A stretch of 64,000 nucleotides of DNA, taken from NCBI RefSeq assembly GCF_921293095.1, contig NC_060257.1, positions 93,051,449-93,115,448 of the forward strand, written 5' to 3'. Positions 10,865-22,400 of this stretch are shown here, one piece after another (the stretch's first letter is position 1; each line of letters starts with the position of its first letter). Source of the stretch: Ischnura elegans (Eukaryota; Arthropoda; Insecta; Odonata; Coenagrionidae). The translations under genes were made by a program, and so were the position numbers. The notes beneath the pieces are model-generated. The model was not told the origin of the DNA, ran no database searches, and was given only the letters and a program-made list of their open reading frames with translations.

Positions 10865-11108
10865 CAAGGGCGTACCCAGGATCAAAACTAGGGGGGTGGG
10901 GGGCAAGCCATGGTTGTTCAAGTTGTAGGTAAGATTTAAGCATGGAAAAGGTGAATGAAATCAACATTTTAAGGAAACTGTAACAGCTCTTTATTAGTTT
11001 TTAAATTAATTTGCTTGAAAAAATATTATTTTCCTTAAAGACATTTGTGATTTTTGCTTCTAAGGGGGGGCAGCTGCTCCCTCCTGCCCCTTGCTGGGTA
11101 CACCCATG
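10865..11108. mobile_element. hAT-type MITE, 244 bp, perfect 8-bp duplication
   Basis: The element is flanked by CCTCTGCT on both sides (10857-10864 and 11109-11116). Its ends are inverted: CAAGGGCGTACCCAGG at the left and the complement of CATGGGTGTACCCAGC at the right, each followed by G- or C-rich tracts. An 8-bp duplication and CA..GGG(C/T)GTA-type ends are hAT hallmarks. There is no coding capacity. Confidence 0.75.
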
Positions 11109-11559
11109 CCTCTGCTGAAAATCTGTTGAAGTAAAATGCTCTTGTCCAGCTCATGTAGTCATCATTAGTGCTAAATGTCCATGAATTCGTAGTGATAGAG
11201 ACACTCTGTGTCAGCGAGTTCATTCTTCACAACAGAATGCAATTCTTGGTGCGTATTTATTTTCCAGTTCACAAATGTAAAAATGCTACCACACTTTCTA
11301 GTCATTCTACTTCGATACACCTTCTCAATCCTCATGAATTATCACACACCAAGATAACATCAAAGTTGTCCGCATTATTATATATAGTATTCTACCGTTT
11401 AAGGTAGGTTTCCATGGAGTATTCGAGAAGCGATCTGGGAGCCTCCCTTTCCTTCCAGCACTGCCTTCTTTAATTCACTGTAAGGCTTACTCTCTTTCAA
11501 TCTATCTAAAAATCCTATTCTTTTCCTTCCCCTCCCTCGTTTCCCTAACATTCTACCCT

Positions 11560-12660
11560 CCAACACCATGTAACGCCATTTGTAACCCTCTTACAACTAC
11601 CCATGCTAAATCTCAGAACCCAAAAGACGAGGGTAGTTCCACGTTACATAAATTTGCTCGCGACTAGCTAGCAGTGGAGAAATCATTTAATTAAAACTAA
11701 AAGAACCACGAGGATTCGTCTGGGACACCTCACGCAAGGGATCAATAAACCAAAAAAAAGAGAATCATTTCTATAAAACAAATCGTACCACAACTTGGGC
11801 ATTTATTTGACAATTGCACCTTTTGGGTCTTCTACAAAATGACAATTCCATTAAACAAGATAAGATTTTCCCTGATCCACACTAACGACTCCAATCCACT
11901 GACCCCCAAAACATCACAAATACCCCTGCACTCGACGAACCTCACACACATGAATAAATAAATTGGAGACAAATGTCCACTGAATAGTCCCAAATATGGG
12001 TGCCCCCAAAATTACAACAATAAATTGATCTTTCCCCTTTAAGCCAAAATAAAATCAACAGCCACATACCTTACGCTAACACACACACAATCATACAACC
12101 CACATACTCCTAAGTCCATGCTTCAACACTGAGAATTAATTCACGTCAGGAGAGTTCCAGTTAGGTGCGTCCAGCGGGAAGGTTGCAGACCGAGAGAGCG
12201 ATCTCCTTCGCCTCGCCGACTACCTAGCACCCACAGTGTTGCCGTTTTTTTTCTCAACACCGCGTAGCTGACGACACAATTTGTCGTCTGCTCGGCCCGC
12301 GCGCGCTCTTCTCCTTACGCGCGGGTCTTTAAACTGGCATCGCAGTTGGACCGCTGGCCGCCCGTCGTCCAAGTTACTCCGCCGTGGTCAGCCGCAGAAG
12401 TAAAGTGGCGATCTTCCTCAAGACTGCCCTCAGAGAGGACCAATCTCTTCGCTGCAGTCCTGCGGCATGCCTGTAAACTTCCAATTCATCTCCCTCTCCT
12501 CTCAACATTCATGCTCCACAAACACATAAAAGAAAACAAAGAAAACACATTAACACACATCACACACGTAACGTAAGTGGCTGGCCTCAATGCTCCCCCA
12601 TTTTGGGACACGCGAGACGATACCGAAGAACAAAAGAAATAAAGTTAGTGGATTGAAGTC
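11560..12660 (-). mobile_element. LTR-like retroelement block (possible solo LTR)
   Basis: Read on the minus strand, the block has a purine-rich AATGGGGGAGCAT word, then a GC-rich part with a TTTAAAGACCCGCGCG TATA-like context, and later an AATAAATG poly(A)-type signal. This order is what a long LTR shows. No second copy, target duplication or coding region was found here, so the boundaries are approximate and the call is tentative. Confidence 0.3.
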
Positions 12661-12777
12661 CCAAAAAGAACATACATATACATAGTTTCAATTAATAATC
12701 TCTTTACATTATTTCAATACATAATATATATATATATATATTGTACTAATAAAAGCTATATATATATATATTTTTTT

Positions 12778-14475
12778 TTATACATTAACTTCTCCCACCT
12801 GCTCTTCGACCTCCAACCTTCCCGGACGCACTTTACACATTACAACCATTTTCAGCATCCCCTCACCACTAAGCACTAACTCCATCCATACCTTCTGTCT
12901 CCTGCGTATCTCATCTAAAAGCTGTCTCTCCTCGCCAACCATATCCAGCACTTCGTCGTTCCTTTTCCTCTCCGTCCATTTCACCCTTTCCATTCTTCTC
13001 CATACCCACATCTCGAATGCCTCCAATCTTCTCTCGTCTTCTTTCCTCAGTGTCCACGTTTCCACACCGTAGAGAGCTACACTCCAAATCAAACTCTTCT
13101 CTAACCTTTTCTTTAAACTCTTACACAGCGATCCTCTCAGAAGCTCCTTCCTGTTCATGAACGCCTCCTTCGCTAATGCTATTCTCTTCCTGATGTCCTT
13201 ACTACTGTATCCGTTTTCCTCTAACGTACTGCCTAAATAGTTGAATTGCTCAACCTGCTCAAGTTTTTAACCACCCACCTTTATCTTGAGTCTCACATTC
13301 CTCGCTCGTGATGCTTTACAAAACCGCATAACCTTAGTTTTCTTGTGATTAATCCTCATCCCATACTCCTCGCAACGTTCGTATAATGCATCCACTAGAG
13401 CCTGAAGCCCCCTCGCTGACTGGCTGATCAACGCTTGGTCATCCGCGAATCTCACTGATTTGAACATCATTCCTCCCACTTTTATCCCAGCTTCTAACTC
13501 ATCCCACGCTTCCCTTACCATCTCGTCAGCGTACACGTTAAAGAGCAGCGGCGATAGAGGACAGCCTTGCCTCACACCTCGGCCAATGCTTGCCCACCCA
13601 GATTCTCCGTCCGCTATCCTCACTTGCGCAGTCTGGGCCATGTAAAGATTACGAATCAGTCGTCTATCCCTCCAATCTACACCCATTCTCTTGAGAATAT
13701 CCATTAACTTCACCCAGTTCACCCTATCAAACGCTTTTTCAAAATCCACAAAACACGCATATACGTCCTGGTCATATTCTAGCCTCCTCTCCACGAGGGA
13801 CCTCATTATTGCTATTGCATCACGAGTTGACTTCCCTTTCCTAAAACCAAACTGATCTTCGCCCAAATATTCGTTTGCCCACGCCTCCATTCGTTTGTTC
13901 AATATCCTCAGTACCACTTTTGCCGCATGCGATATTAGGCTGATAGTCCTATAATCTCCGCATTCCACAGCTTTCTTCTTTTTCGGAAGCGGAATTAAAA
14001 CCGTCTTCACGAAATCTTCCGGCCAACAACCCTCCTCATACATCCTGCGCACTAGTTGGAAAAACCTTTTCTTACCTTCCTTCCCTAGATTCTTCAGAAG
14101 CTCACACGGGATATTGTCCACGCCTACTGCTTTCCTAGCCTTCATATCACGAATTGCTCTCTCTATTTCCGAATCTAATATCTCCGGTCCAAGATTATCC
14201 TCCCCCACTGCACTTTCCTCCTCTAGAGTCAATCTCTCTGGTCTGTTCGTTCCGTCATACAGGTCCTCCACGTATTCCTTCCACCTACCCTGTACCTCTG
14301 CTCGCTCGGTTAGCATCCTCCCATCCTTAGCCTTAATTTTAGACATGGCTTGTCCTCTTTTGCCGCCCGATAGCGACTTAACTTTGGCGTACAACGTACT
14401 CTCCATCCTTCTGGAACTTTTCCATTTCCTCACATTGTGTTTTCCACCAAGCCTCCCTTGCCCTCTTAGTTTCAC
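12778..14475 (-). pseudogene. LINE reverse transcriptase and C-terminal region
   Basis: The frame from 14475 carries an RVT_1-type reverse transcriptase: FGFRKGKSTRDAI, then CFVDFEKAFDRVNW (first catalytic aspartate), GVRQGCPLSPLLFNVYADE, and RFADDQALIS (FADD catalytic pair, at about 13438-13449). An in-frame TAA at 13267-13269 interrupts it. The same frame then continues through a GSTLEENG-type segment to the C-terminal module with ALYGVETWTLRKEDERRLEA and a WRRMERVKW block, and stops at 12778. This C-terminal layout is the one often found in RTE-type LINEs of insects. One nonsense change and an upstream frameshift make it a pseudogene. Confidence 0.75.
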
Positions 14476-14785
14476 GTCGTAATCGATTATTCAATTCCCT
14501 ATACATTCTTTTGCCGTGTTCTGTGTCCACGTTCTTCCACTTCCTTCTCTCCTCCATTTCTTTTACCATTGCCTCCGTTATCCACGGCTTCTTTATCCTT
14601 CTACTGTCAACGTAACCAATTGACTTCTCCGTCGCTTTGACTATTCCCGTTTTAATATTATCCCATCTTTCCTCAACAGTCTTGGTGCTGTCAATGTCCC
14701 GCATACTAATGTCCACTAGTTCCTGATATTCTCTCCTCGTACTCCCTTTCAGGGCTTCTACGTTCCATTTCTTCGTCTTCCTAAC

Positions 14786-15787
14786 TCATATAAGTCTTTT
14801 GAATCTTACGTTGCATTTCATGAGCACTAGATTTTGGTCCAAATCCGCATCCGCTGCAGGGAAGCTGCGCGAGTTTTTCACACTATTCCTAAACCTCTGT
14901 CTTACCATAATGTAGTCTATTTGATATCTCCCCGCATCCCCTGGACTTTTCCACGTGTACCTTCTCCCTTTATGATGATTGAACCACGTGTTTGTGATGA
15001 ATAATTTGTTTCTCCTACAAAATTCTGTTGCTTTCTCTCCCCTGTCGTTCCGTTTTCCTAGACCAAAATCTCCTATTTCGTTTCCATCCCTGCCTTCCCT
15101 GACTGAGGCGTTCCAGTCCCCCATTACTACCAGATTTTTCTTACCCGGCGTGTCTCTAATTATTTCCTCGAGCTGTTCATACACCTCTTCTACTTCTTCC
15201 TCCCTATGATTGCTAGTGGGCATGTAAACTTGGACCACCACAAGGTTGGTGGGCCGCGCCTCAATTTCTACCACCAGAATCCTATCCCTTACCTGGTCTA
15301 TACCTACCACACGCTTACCCATCTTCCCGTTTAGTACTAAAGCTACTCCCCGCTGGCTTTCTTCCCCTCCACTATATATAACCCTATACCCATCACTCCA
15401 ATAGTCCCCCCCATCCCTCCACCTCACCTCGCATAATCCTAAGATGTCTATCCTCCCTTTATCCATTTCCCTTTTTATATTTTCTAATTTCCCCGCCCTC
15501 ATCATAGTCCTCACATTCCACGTCCCCACATTTACAGCCGACTTCTTCTTCTCCATCTTCTTGGTCTTCTTTTCTTCTTTCTTCATTGCTGCTGCTGCTG
15601 ATGGTGATGATGATAAGTCTCTGCAAGGATTTCGCATGTTGGCGACCCCGAGGACCTTGCCGACCTCGCTGCCGTGCCCGACACCCGCCCTTTGTGGACG
15701 GGTCCCGGGCGATGAGATTCCGAGGCTCATTTGGTTGTACTCCATGTGTTCAGGGGAGAGATAGTTGGTAGGGTTTCCCACTTCCAT
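14786..15787 (-). pseudogene. LINE apurinic/apyrimidinic endonuclease domain
   Basis: After a low-complexity basic stretch (KKEEKKTKKMEKKK), the frame reads VNVGTWNVRTM, ILGLCEVRW, VMGDWNAS and YTWKSPG with IDYIMV. These are the successive motifs of the exonuclease-endonuclease-phosphatase fold: N of WNVRT, catalytic E of EVRW, D and N of GDWNA. In RTE elements this domain nicks the target DNA and it resembles proteins annotated as craniofacial development protein 2-like. The frame stops at 14786, and a further piece in the same frame follows at 14716-14378. The ATG at 15787 is the first in frame; the true start is uncertain. Confidence 0.75.
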
Positions 15788-16010
15788 TCCAACAGTGTTT
15801 TTTACGTGACACCATCACGTGGACTACCTTTCGTCTGGCTCCTACCCTTCGACCTATCTGGCATGGGTGGCCCTGCCGGGAATAATTTAGAATTAATCCC
15901 GCCAGTGCAGCTCTAGGGGTCATAGGAACGCTCATGCCTTTCCACCGCGACAAGGTTGTAGCCCAAGGGAAAGGGTTGTCTGCATACAACCCCACAATTC
16001 TTTTGTTTTT

Positions 16011-17428
16011 TATTATAAATGTATGGAAGATTTTATAATTATTAATACTTTATTGCAAACCTTACTTTAAATAAAGAATTCACAATTACTTTTACAGTTG
16101 AATATGTAGAATGTAAGATTCATCAGGCAACTGGAAGTCAGAAAACGAACAGCTTATCTTGTAGTATATCCAAATGGAACGGCCTATAACACCACTTTGA
16201 GTGGTCTCGTGTATTTTTGTGGGTGTGTTTCAGAACTGGACTCTCCAATCCACTCCACTTCTGTGTGGATGTATTCGTCTGGGCCTATTCATCGAATTCT
16301 TGCTCATCTATGTACTGTGTTTTATTGCATTCTAAGATACCATTTTATTTTCCCCTGTCTATTGCACAATCTTCTTGCCCAAATTCGAACTGATTATCCA
16401 AATTTAATTTATTAATAATAATTAAATAAAATTAGCTGAAGTTAATTTTGAATCTTTCAATGTAAAATTTTTAGGGAATAAAAGTTGACAGATAACTTAG
16501 CAATGATTCCATAAACAGTTCATTAGGTTTTTATTGATTTATTTTTTTTGTGTGTTCCAACAAGGAGTAGTTTCTTGCGTAACCGTGAGAATGAATGCAT
16601 GAGTGTATTTGCGACTGGGAAGCCATGCATGAGAAGGGCTGTTTTTTTCCAACCTTTGGTGGGTTACGAACAGAACACGAAGTGATTGATTAAAAATTAT
16701 TTCATCGCTAAATGTTGAGCCTACATGTGGTATCCTTTTGACATAATCGCCTTGGCCATTGAGGAATTTGTAGTGCCCGTGCACAAGCTTTCCTATACCT
16801 CCTTCATAGGGTGTTGGCTCCAGTGACTTCCAATGAATTTTGCATGTGCCCAGAAGTTCATTGCCCGTTTGAAAACACTTCCCTTCTTCGTTTTAGGGAT
16901 TTGTCATGTAGTATCAGAACACTTGTCAGCATGTCTCTTCTTTTGTTTTGAGTGGCAATGGACAATGGTTTTGAATGGATTAATGTTTTACACTCTAGCC
17001 TAAGTGCATTAAAAAGAATTCTCTTTTATCGGCATTGAGGTCAAGAAATATCAATGCTGAAGCCATTGGGCTGTCCCTCTGCAGTGCACACGTGGTGGGA
17101 GGATCAATTGAGGCAGTGTAATTAATGAGACTAACCTTAAACTAACGACTTACTGCCAGAAATGACTTGAGCGTGAGGTACGGAAGTCGCGCAGTTGCCC
17201 TCTCCATGCAGTACCCGCCTGTTGCTTGTATGGTGTTTTTGCCAAGCGATCGGAGGTTTAAAAAAAAGTCCCTAGTGTTTGCTGTAGAGAGTATTGACAT
17301 ACTCAGAGTCTTATCCCTATCAATCATTGCAATGTGAGAATGTGATGCTAGTCTGACAAACTTATCAAAGGTGGATGTATTGTTGAATGGCTGAATGTTA
17401 ATTGAACTCTGTTTTTTTGCAATCACAG
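16011..17428. other. Non-coding, contains repeat copy 16340-16510
   Basis: No gene is recognised. The stretch 16340-16510 is a relative of the AT-rich repeat at 4470-4660. The polypyrimidine tract and CAG acceptor of the first visible usp exon end the interval. Confidence 0.45.
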
Positions 17429-17546
17429 GGTCTGGGCTAGACAGCGGTGGACATTCTCCTTCGGGGCCTGGGTCTCCCCCTGAAATGAAGCACGAGCCAG
17501 CCGGCCCTGCAAGTCCTGGGTTCAATCGGGGACCCAACGGGCCGAC
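17429..17546 (+). CDS. usp: Ultraspiracle/RXR, A/B-domain exon (first visible coding exon)
   Basis: The exon is bounded by an acceptor (TTTTTTTGCAATCACAG) and a donor (AC|GTGAGT). It starts with two bases completing a codon begun upstream and reads SGLDSGGHSPSGPGS, then PPEMKHEPAGPASPGFNRGP. This Ser/Gly/Pro-rich composition is typical of the A/B region (AF-1) of insect USP/RXR, here with an MKHEP word that could be a sumoylation-type site. Its end phase fits exactly onto the next exon. The initiator exon lies further upstream and was not identified. The ATG at about 17474 could serve as an internal start in a short isoform, but nothing supports that. Usp heterodimerises with the ecdysone receptor in the nucleus. 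Confidence 0.8.
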
Positions 17547-18378
17547 GTGAGTGTTGTTGCAGTTGCAGTGTGAAACCTCCTCTGTCAATTGGAGGGAATG
17601 GAATTGTGGGACTTGTATGTAGAGCAGATCACACTAAATATGCCGTTGGAATTTTCTTAATGAATACTTGAATGAGTTTGGCAAAGCAAAAGGGTAATTA
17701 TGAATCTATCAATGGCTGTTCTTGACGTTCTTTTGAAGAGAGGGATAGACAACCTTGAAAACTAACCACGCTGACACTACCAAGTGTCAAAAATATTGAC
17801 AACTAGTATGCATGAAAAATCTCAAGGGCTTCCGTAGCTATATTCCAGGTGAAATCTCACCCCTGATAGCCTTTAACGCTGCTTAAATAATAAATATATG
17901 CCTCAGGAATATTAAAAATTATCAAAACTTCAAAGGTTAACTTAAAAAATCATCTTACCCAGCCGTACATAGGCAATCAAAATTATACATTACCTTGCCA
18001 AGCCCTGTTCACTAACGCTTCGAAAGTACAATAAATAATAACAAAAGTTCTTTTAAGAAGGAATTGAAGTTAGGTCTAGTAATAATCCAGCTGTTATCTT
18101 TGCTATAAGCATAATTTTATCATATATTTTATGATCACCATTGCAAAAGCACTGTGGTAGGTTGCTTTTACTATTTCTGAAGTCCCTTCTTAGAAGTCAG
18201 CTAAGTGCTTATGTAAATGTCATTGAGAATTCAAAAAAATTGACTTGACAATTGCCTTGCTGAAGTGCTGCCCGTAATCAGAAAGAAATGAGAGAGTGGT
18301 ATGTAGTGTGTTAGGTTGGTGTGTGTGTGGATTATACATGTACGTATACGTGCATATCATTTGTTGTTTGGTCCTCAG
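17547..18378 (+). other. usp: usp intron between A/B exons (832 bp)
   Basis: GT-AG intron with no recognisable element. It is AT-rich and ends in a GT-repeat-like stretch before the acceptor TTGGTCCTCAG. Confidence 0.7.
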
Positions 18379-18522
18379 GCCCGTGCAGAGTGTGGGGGGG
18401 AGTTCGTCGGGAGGGGGGGGCCCCCCCTCACCCTATCCACCAAACCACCCTCTCGGTGGCTCCAAGCACCTCTGCTCCATCTGTGGGGATCGTGCCAGTG
18501 GCAAGCACTATGGCGTGTACAG
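18379..18522 (+). CDS. usp: Ultraspiracle/RXR, end of A/B domain and first half of zinc finger 1
   Basis: Acceptor GGTCCTCAG and donor ACAG|GTGAGT. The first base completes a Thr codon with the previous exon (phase 2). The exon reads a glycine/serine run, then [18 protein letters not shown], a segment almost invariant before the insect USP DNA-binding domain, then [10 protein letters not shown]. The first two cysteines of zinc finger 1 are here. The remaining two and the P-box come from the next exon 7.5 kb away, so the intron splits the finger after GVY, a position I believe is conserved in RXR genes. The GC-rich run at 18400-18430 encodes the glycine/proline stretch. Confidence 0.93.
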
Positions 18523-18585
18523 GTGAGTGAAACTGCACACCTCTTGCATTTACACTTGCCAGCAGATTGTATAAACAATAGGGGG

Positions 18586-18808
18586 ATTTCATCTCTAATC
18601 AGGCGGAGGGGTGTCAGGTGACCATCACCGATTTCTCAAAAAGTTATAAATATGTCAAAGCAGCATCCTTATGATGAATTATGATCACTGTTTCAACTCA
18701 GAACTGAACTGATTTAAAGTCAGTATCCTTTGAACATTGGTGAGTCAGGCCTACGAGTAAAAAATGAAAAATCACATAAATGCTAATAATTAAGGAACCA
18801 TGGCACAT
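18586..18808 (+). repeat. Left arm of inverted repeat pair
   Basis: Reads ATTTCATCTC at the left and ends ACCATGGCACAT. Its reverse complement, roughly 80-85% similar by eye, is at 23897-24131; shared words include CACCGATTTCTC, ATCCTTATGATGAATTATGA and TCACATAAATGCTAATAA. Homology stops abruptly at both ends. The arms are either two copies of one dispersed element or long terminal repeats of a foldback-type transposon. Confidence 0.75.
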
Positions 18809-19176
18809 TATATAGCCATAACCAATTCATTTTGAAGAAAATGCATTTCAACACATTCTGACTTAATTTTAAGTAAGTCGAAGTAGTGCTAAACAAATAG
18901 GACCTGTTTAAACAATAAAAATTAGTAATTATTTAACAATATATTACTGAAGAGGCCACATTATCTAGGCCTTAAAATTTTCAGTCGGTAGTTCAAATGT
19001 TCTGCTATCAATTAAAAAAATAAAAAAGGTAGTATTTTTATTCTTTTTGTTTTAAGGCATGTCTAAGTAATTCATGACTTCTACCAAATGCAATTTCTTG
19101 TACACCAACATTGCATGCCTTTGAGGGGAAAAATAAAGATTCATTCTTCTCAGCATGAATAATGGGTAAAAAGTTC

Positions 19177-19337
19177 TGTTGTATCCAGGGTGGTAGCCCT
19201 GTCCCAAGGATAAGACATGTGAGGACGGGGCACGCCCGGCAGTTGTTGGCGGGACTACGCCATGCGTTGTATCGTGCATAGCCCAGAATTAAAAGTTTAT
19301 TTCCTAATGGACTCTTGTGTTTTCCTGCAATAGAACA
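19177..19337 (+). repeat. 5' LTR
   Basis: 161 bp, TG...CA ends, preceded by target duplication AGTTC. It contains an AATTAAAA/TTTATTT region near its 3' third. It matches the 3' LTR base for base by eye. Confidence 0.93.
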
Positions 19338-19340
19338 ATT

Positions 19341-19358
19341 TGGCGACGAGGACGGGAT
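19341..19358 (+). other. Putative primer binding site
   Basis: Three bases after the 5' LTR the sequence is TGGCGACGAGGACGGG. The initial TGG would pair with a tRNA CCA end; the tRNA species was not determined. Confidence 0.5.
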
Positions 19359-19496
19359 ATTTGGAGTCCGATACTGTCGTGGGTTATGTGTCGTGTGGTT
19401 GAGGCTTTACGTGAGTTTCGGGAAAAAAAAAACTGATCGGTCGACCGCGCCTGTGGTACGTGCCATTCTGTATCTTCACGGACCTATTGCCTAAAT

Positions 19497-22400
19497 ATGA
19501 GTATAGGAGTTTTTGATCAAAGTGTCGAGAGCATCTCGACCTACCTTCTGCGCCTAAACAGCTATATGAGGACATTACGTCCTCCTGTTGAGGATCTCGG
19601 CAAGAAGGATTTCTTAATTGGTCACATAGGAGGGGCAGCATTGGAGAAGCTAGCTGTGAATCTTCACCCTCTCACACCGGACCAGCTGACTTACGAACAA
19701 TTAGTGGAGGAGCTTAAGACCATATTTACACCGGTGCGCTTCTTTCGTGCTGAGAGGCTGATCTTTCAACGTCGTGTTCGAGAACCCAATGAAAGTTTTT
19801 CGGAGTATGCCCTGGCGTTAAAGAAGTTGGCTGCCACCTGTGATTTTGGGAACAGTATGGAAGATAGATTAATTGACCAATTTCTGTATGGTCTTAATAG
19901 TGAAGAAATAACCACTAAATTGGCTGGCGAAAATGTTCCTTTTAAGAGATTCGTGGCCAAAGCGTGCTATATGGAAGGATCTGCGGAATACGCCAAAAGC
20001 ACTGGGGATAGTCCTGCCTCAGTTTCGGTAATTAATAAGAGATCTCAACCTCACTGTAAGCCATTATCACCAAAGAACATTGTGAAATGTTTTAATTGTG
20101 GAGGGCCTCACTATGCTAACTCATGTGACAAGCCTTTGAAGTGTACCCATTGTGGCAAGGACGGGCATTCAGTGAAATTCTGCCGTCAAAAGAGTAAAGA
20201 TAAGTTCAAAATGAAAAAGATGGTAAAATCCGTGCTAGAACAGACACCAGAGGAATCTAGTGACGAAGACTGCCACAGGTATGTGGGGTTGTTGCAGTTG
20301 CATCAAGTGCAGGGAACCCAACGAAATCGGCGCACGTTGACTGTTCAGATTAATGGTGCACCTGTAACTATGCAAATAGATTCGGCCGCAGATGCATCCT
20401 GTGTAGGAGAAGATATTTATAAGAAACATTTAAGCCACTTGAAGTTGACGCCCACCTCTAGGTTATACAATTGTTCCAGTGCCCCCTTATCATTACTCGG
20501 CGAATGTCAGGTTAATGTTATGTTTGAAGGAATTGAATATGTGTTACCTCTGGTTGTGCACAAAGGGAAGTTTCGTTGCTTGATGGGTCTTCCGTGGCTA
20601 GAAGTGCTTCCTATAAATTGGTACAGTCTTTTTCCAAAGAAAGCTGTAAATGTGGTTGCCAATGGTAAAACTGTGTTAGAGGATCTTAAGAAAGAGTTCC
20701 CTTCTGTATTCTCTGGAAAGCCTGGGCTAATCAAGGGTTATGTCGCCCAGATTGTATTGAAACCAGATTCTGTACCAGTTTTTGTATCTCATAGACAAGT
20801 GCCTATTCCATTGCGAGACAAGGTAAGAAAAGAGTTGGAAAAAATGGTTGAACAAGGGATTTTGGAGCCCACGACCAACACACAGTGGGGTACTCCAATT
20901 GTAGTGGTCCCGAAATCCAATGGCGAGGTGAGAATCTGTGGGGATTACAGTTGTTCAGTAAACCGTTGTCTGAGTATGGATCATTACCCACTACCACTGA
21001 TAGACGATTTGTCTTTACTAAAAGGTGAGTGTTTCTGTAAAATTGATCTTTCTCAGGCATATCTACAGTTAGCCGTTGGTAAAGAATCACAATCTATATT
21101 AACTTTGAGCACCCATGTAGGTTGTTTTAAAGTAAAGAGAATGCTGTATGGGATAGCTTCTGCGCCCGCTATTTTCCAGCAAACCGTTGAAAAAATCTTA
21201 CAGGGTATTCCTAACTTATTTGTGTATCTTGATGATATTCTTATTTATGCTGAAAATTGGTGTGACTGTTCCTCTGTTTTAAAACAGGTATTAGGGCGAT
21301 TGGCCCAACATAACATTGTCATTAACGTACCTAAGTGTGAATTTTTTGTTAACAGAGTCATATTTTTAGGTCATGTGCTAGATTCTCATGGGTTACATGT
21401 TGAAGAATCTAAGGTTAAGGCTATTGTGAATATGGGTGCGCCTTCAAATGTGTCTGAGTTGAGTAGTTTCCTAGGAGCTGTCAAATTCTATTATAAATTC
21501 CTCCCAGATGCATCTACTTTTATGGAACCCTTAAATAAACTATTGAAGAAAGATTTCCCTTGGTCTTGGGGTAAAGAACAAAAGGAAGCCTTTGCAAAAT
21601 GTAAGACAGCCCTTAGTAGTAGCCAGGTACTTATTCCTTATTCCCTTAAGTTACCTATTAGACTAACTTGTGATGCCTCTCAAGTTGGGGCTGGGGCAGT
21701 TCTATCTCACATTCTCCCTTCAGGGGAAGAGCGCCCAGTGGGCTTTGCCTCAAAAACTTTTACCTCCACCGAACGCAATTATGCTCAAGTGGAGAGAGAG
21801 GCTGCAGCAGTAATTTTTGGTGTCACCCATTTTAACAAATTTCTTTGGGGGAGAGAATTTGAACTGGTTACTGACCACAGTTCTCTCACAATAATTTTTG
21901 GGTCAAAGACTGGTGTCAAGCCCCTCGCTGCTGCACGTCTTCAGCGTTGGGCAGTATTACTGCATGGCTACAGATTTAAGATTGTGTATAAAAAAGGGAT
22001 AAATATCCCTCATGCTGATGTTTTAAGCAGACTTCCATTGGCAGATGATACACCAGTGGAGTCTCCTGAAAATGTAATATGTTTAGTTAAGACATTAGGT
22101 GTACCTTTGAATGCCCAGTTGATTGTGCTAGCCACAGAAAAAGATCCTGATTTATTAAAAGTACGGATGTACATCCAGCATGGCTGGCCCTCTAAATGTG
22201 ATGATCTGCGGTTACAACCTTACTTTAAGAGACAGTTAGAACTCTCTATTAATAACCAGTGTGTCACCTATGGTTCGAAAGTTTGTATCCCAAAAGCTCT
22301 ACAACGTGATGTCTTAAATTTGTTGCATGATCAACACCCAGGAATGAGTAAAATGAAAGCACTTGCTCGTGGTTATGTCTATTGGCCCACTCTTGACCAG

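Larger units (their letters stand above)
12716..16010 (-). mobile_element. RTE/BovB-like LINE, nearly full length, inactivated
   Basis: Minus-strand order is an apurinic endonuclease domain (15787-14786), a linker, a reverse transcriptase (14475-13267) and the C-terminal region (13266-12778), ending in an A/TA-rich tail at about 12716-12777. No Gag-like first ORF is present, as is usual for RTE elements. Three lesions are visible: a stop after the endonuclease, a frameshift between 14378 and 14475, and an in-frame TAA at 13267-13269. The 5' limit near 16010 is approximate, and target duplications were not identified. Confidence 0.7.

Noticed and set aside
12346..12576. 76-codon plus-strand frame
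   Set aside because: Lies inside the LTR-like block on the opposite strand and has no recognisable domain.
15444..15764. Plus-strand frames over the LINE endonuclease
   Set aside because: Shadows of the minus-strand LINE reading frame.
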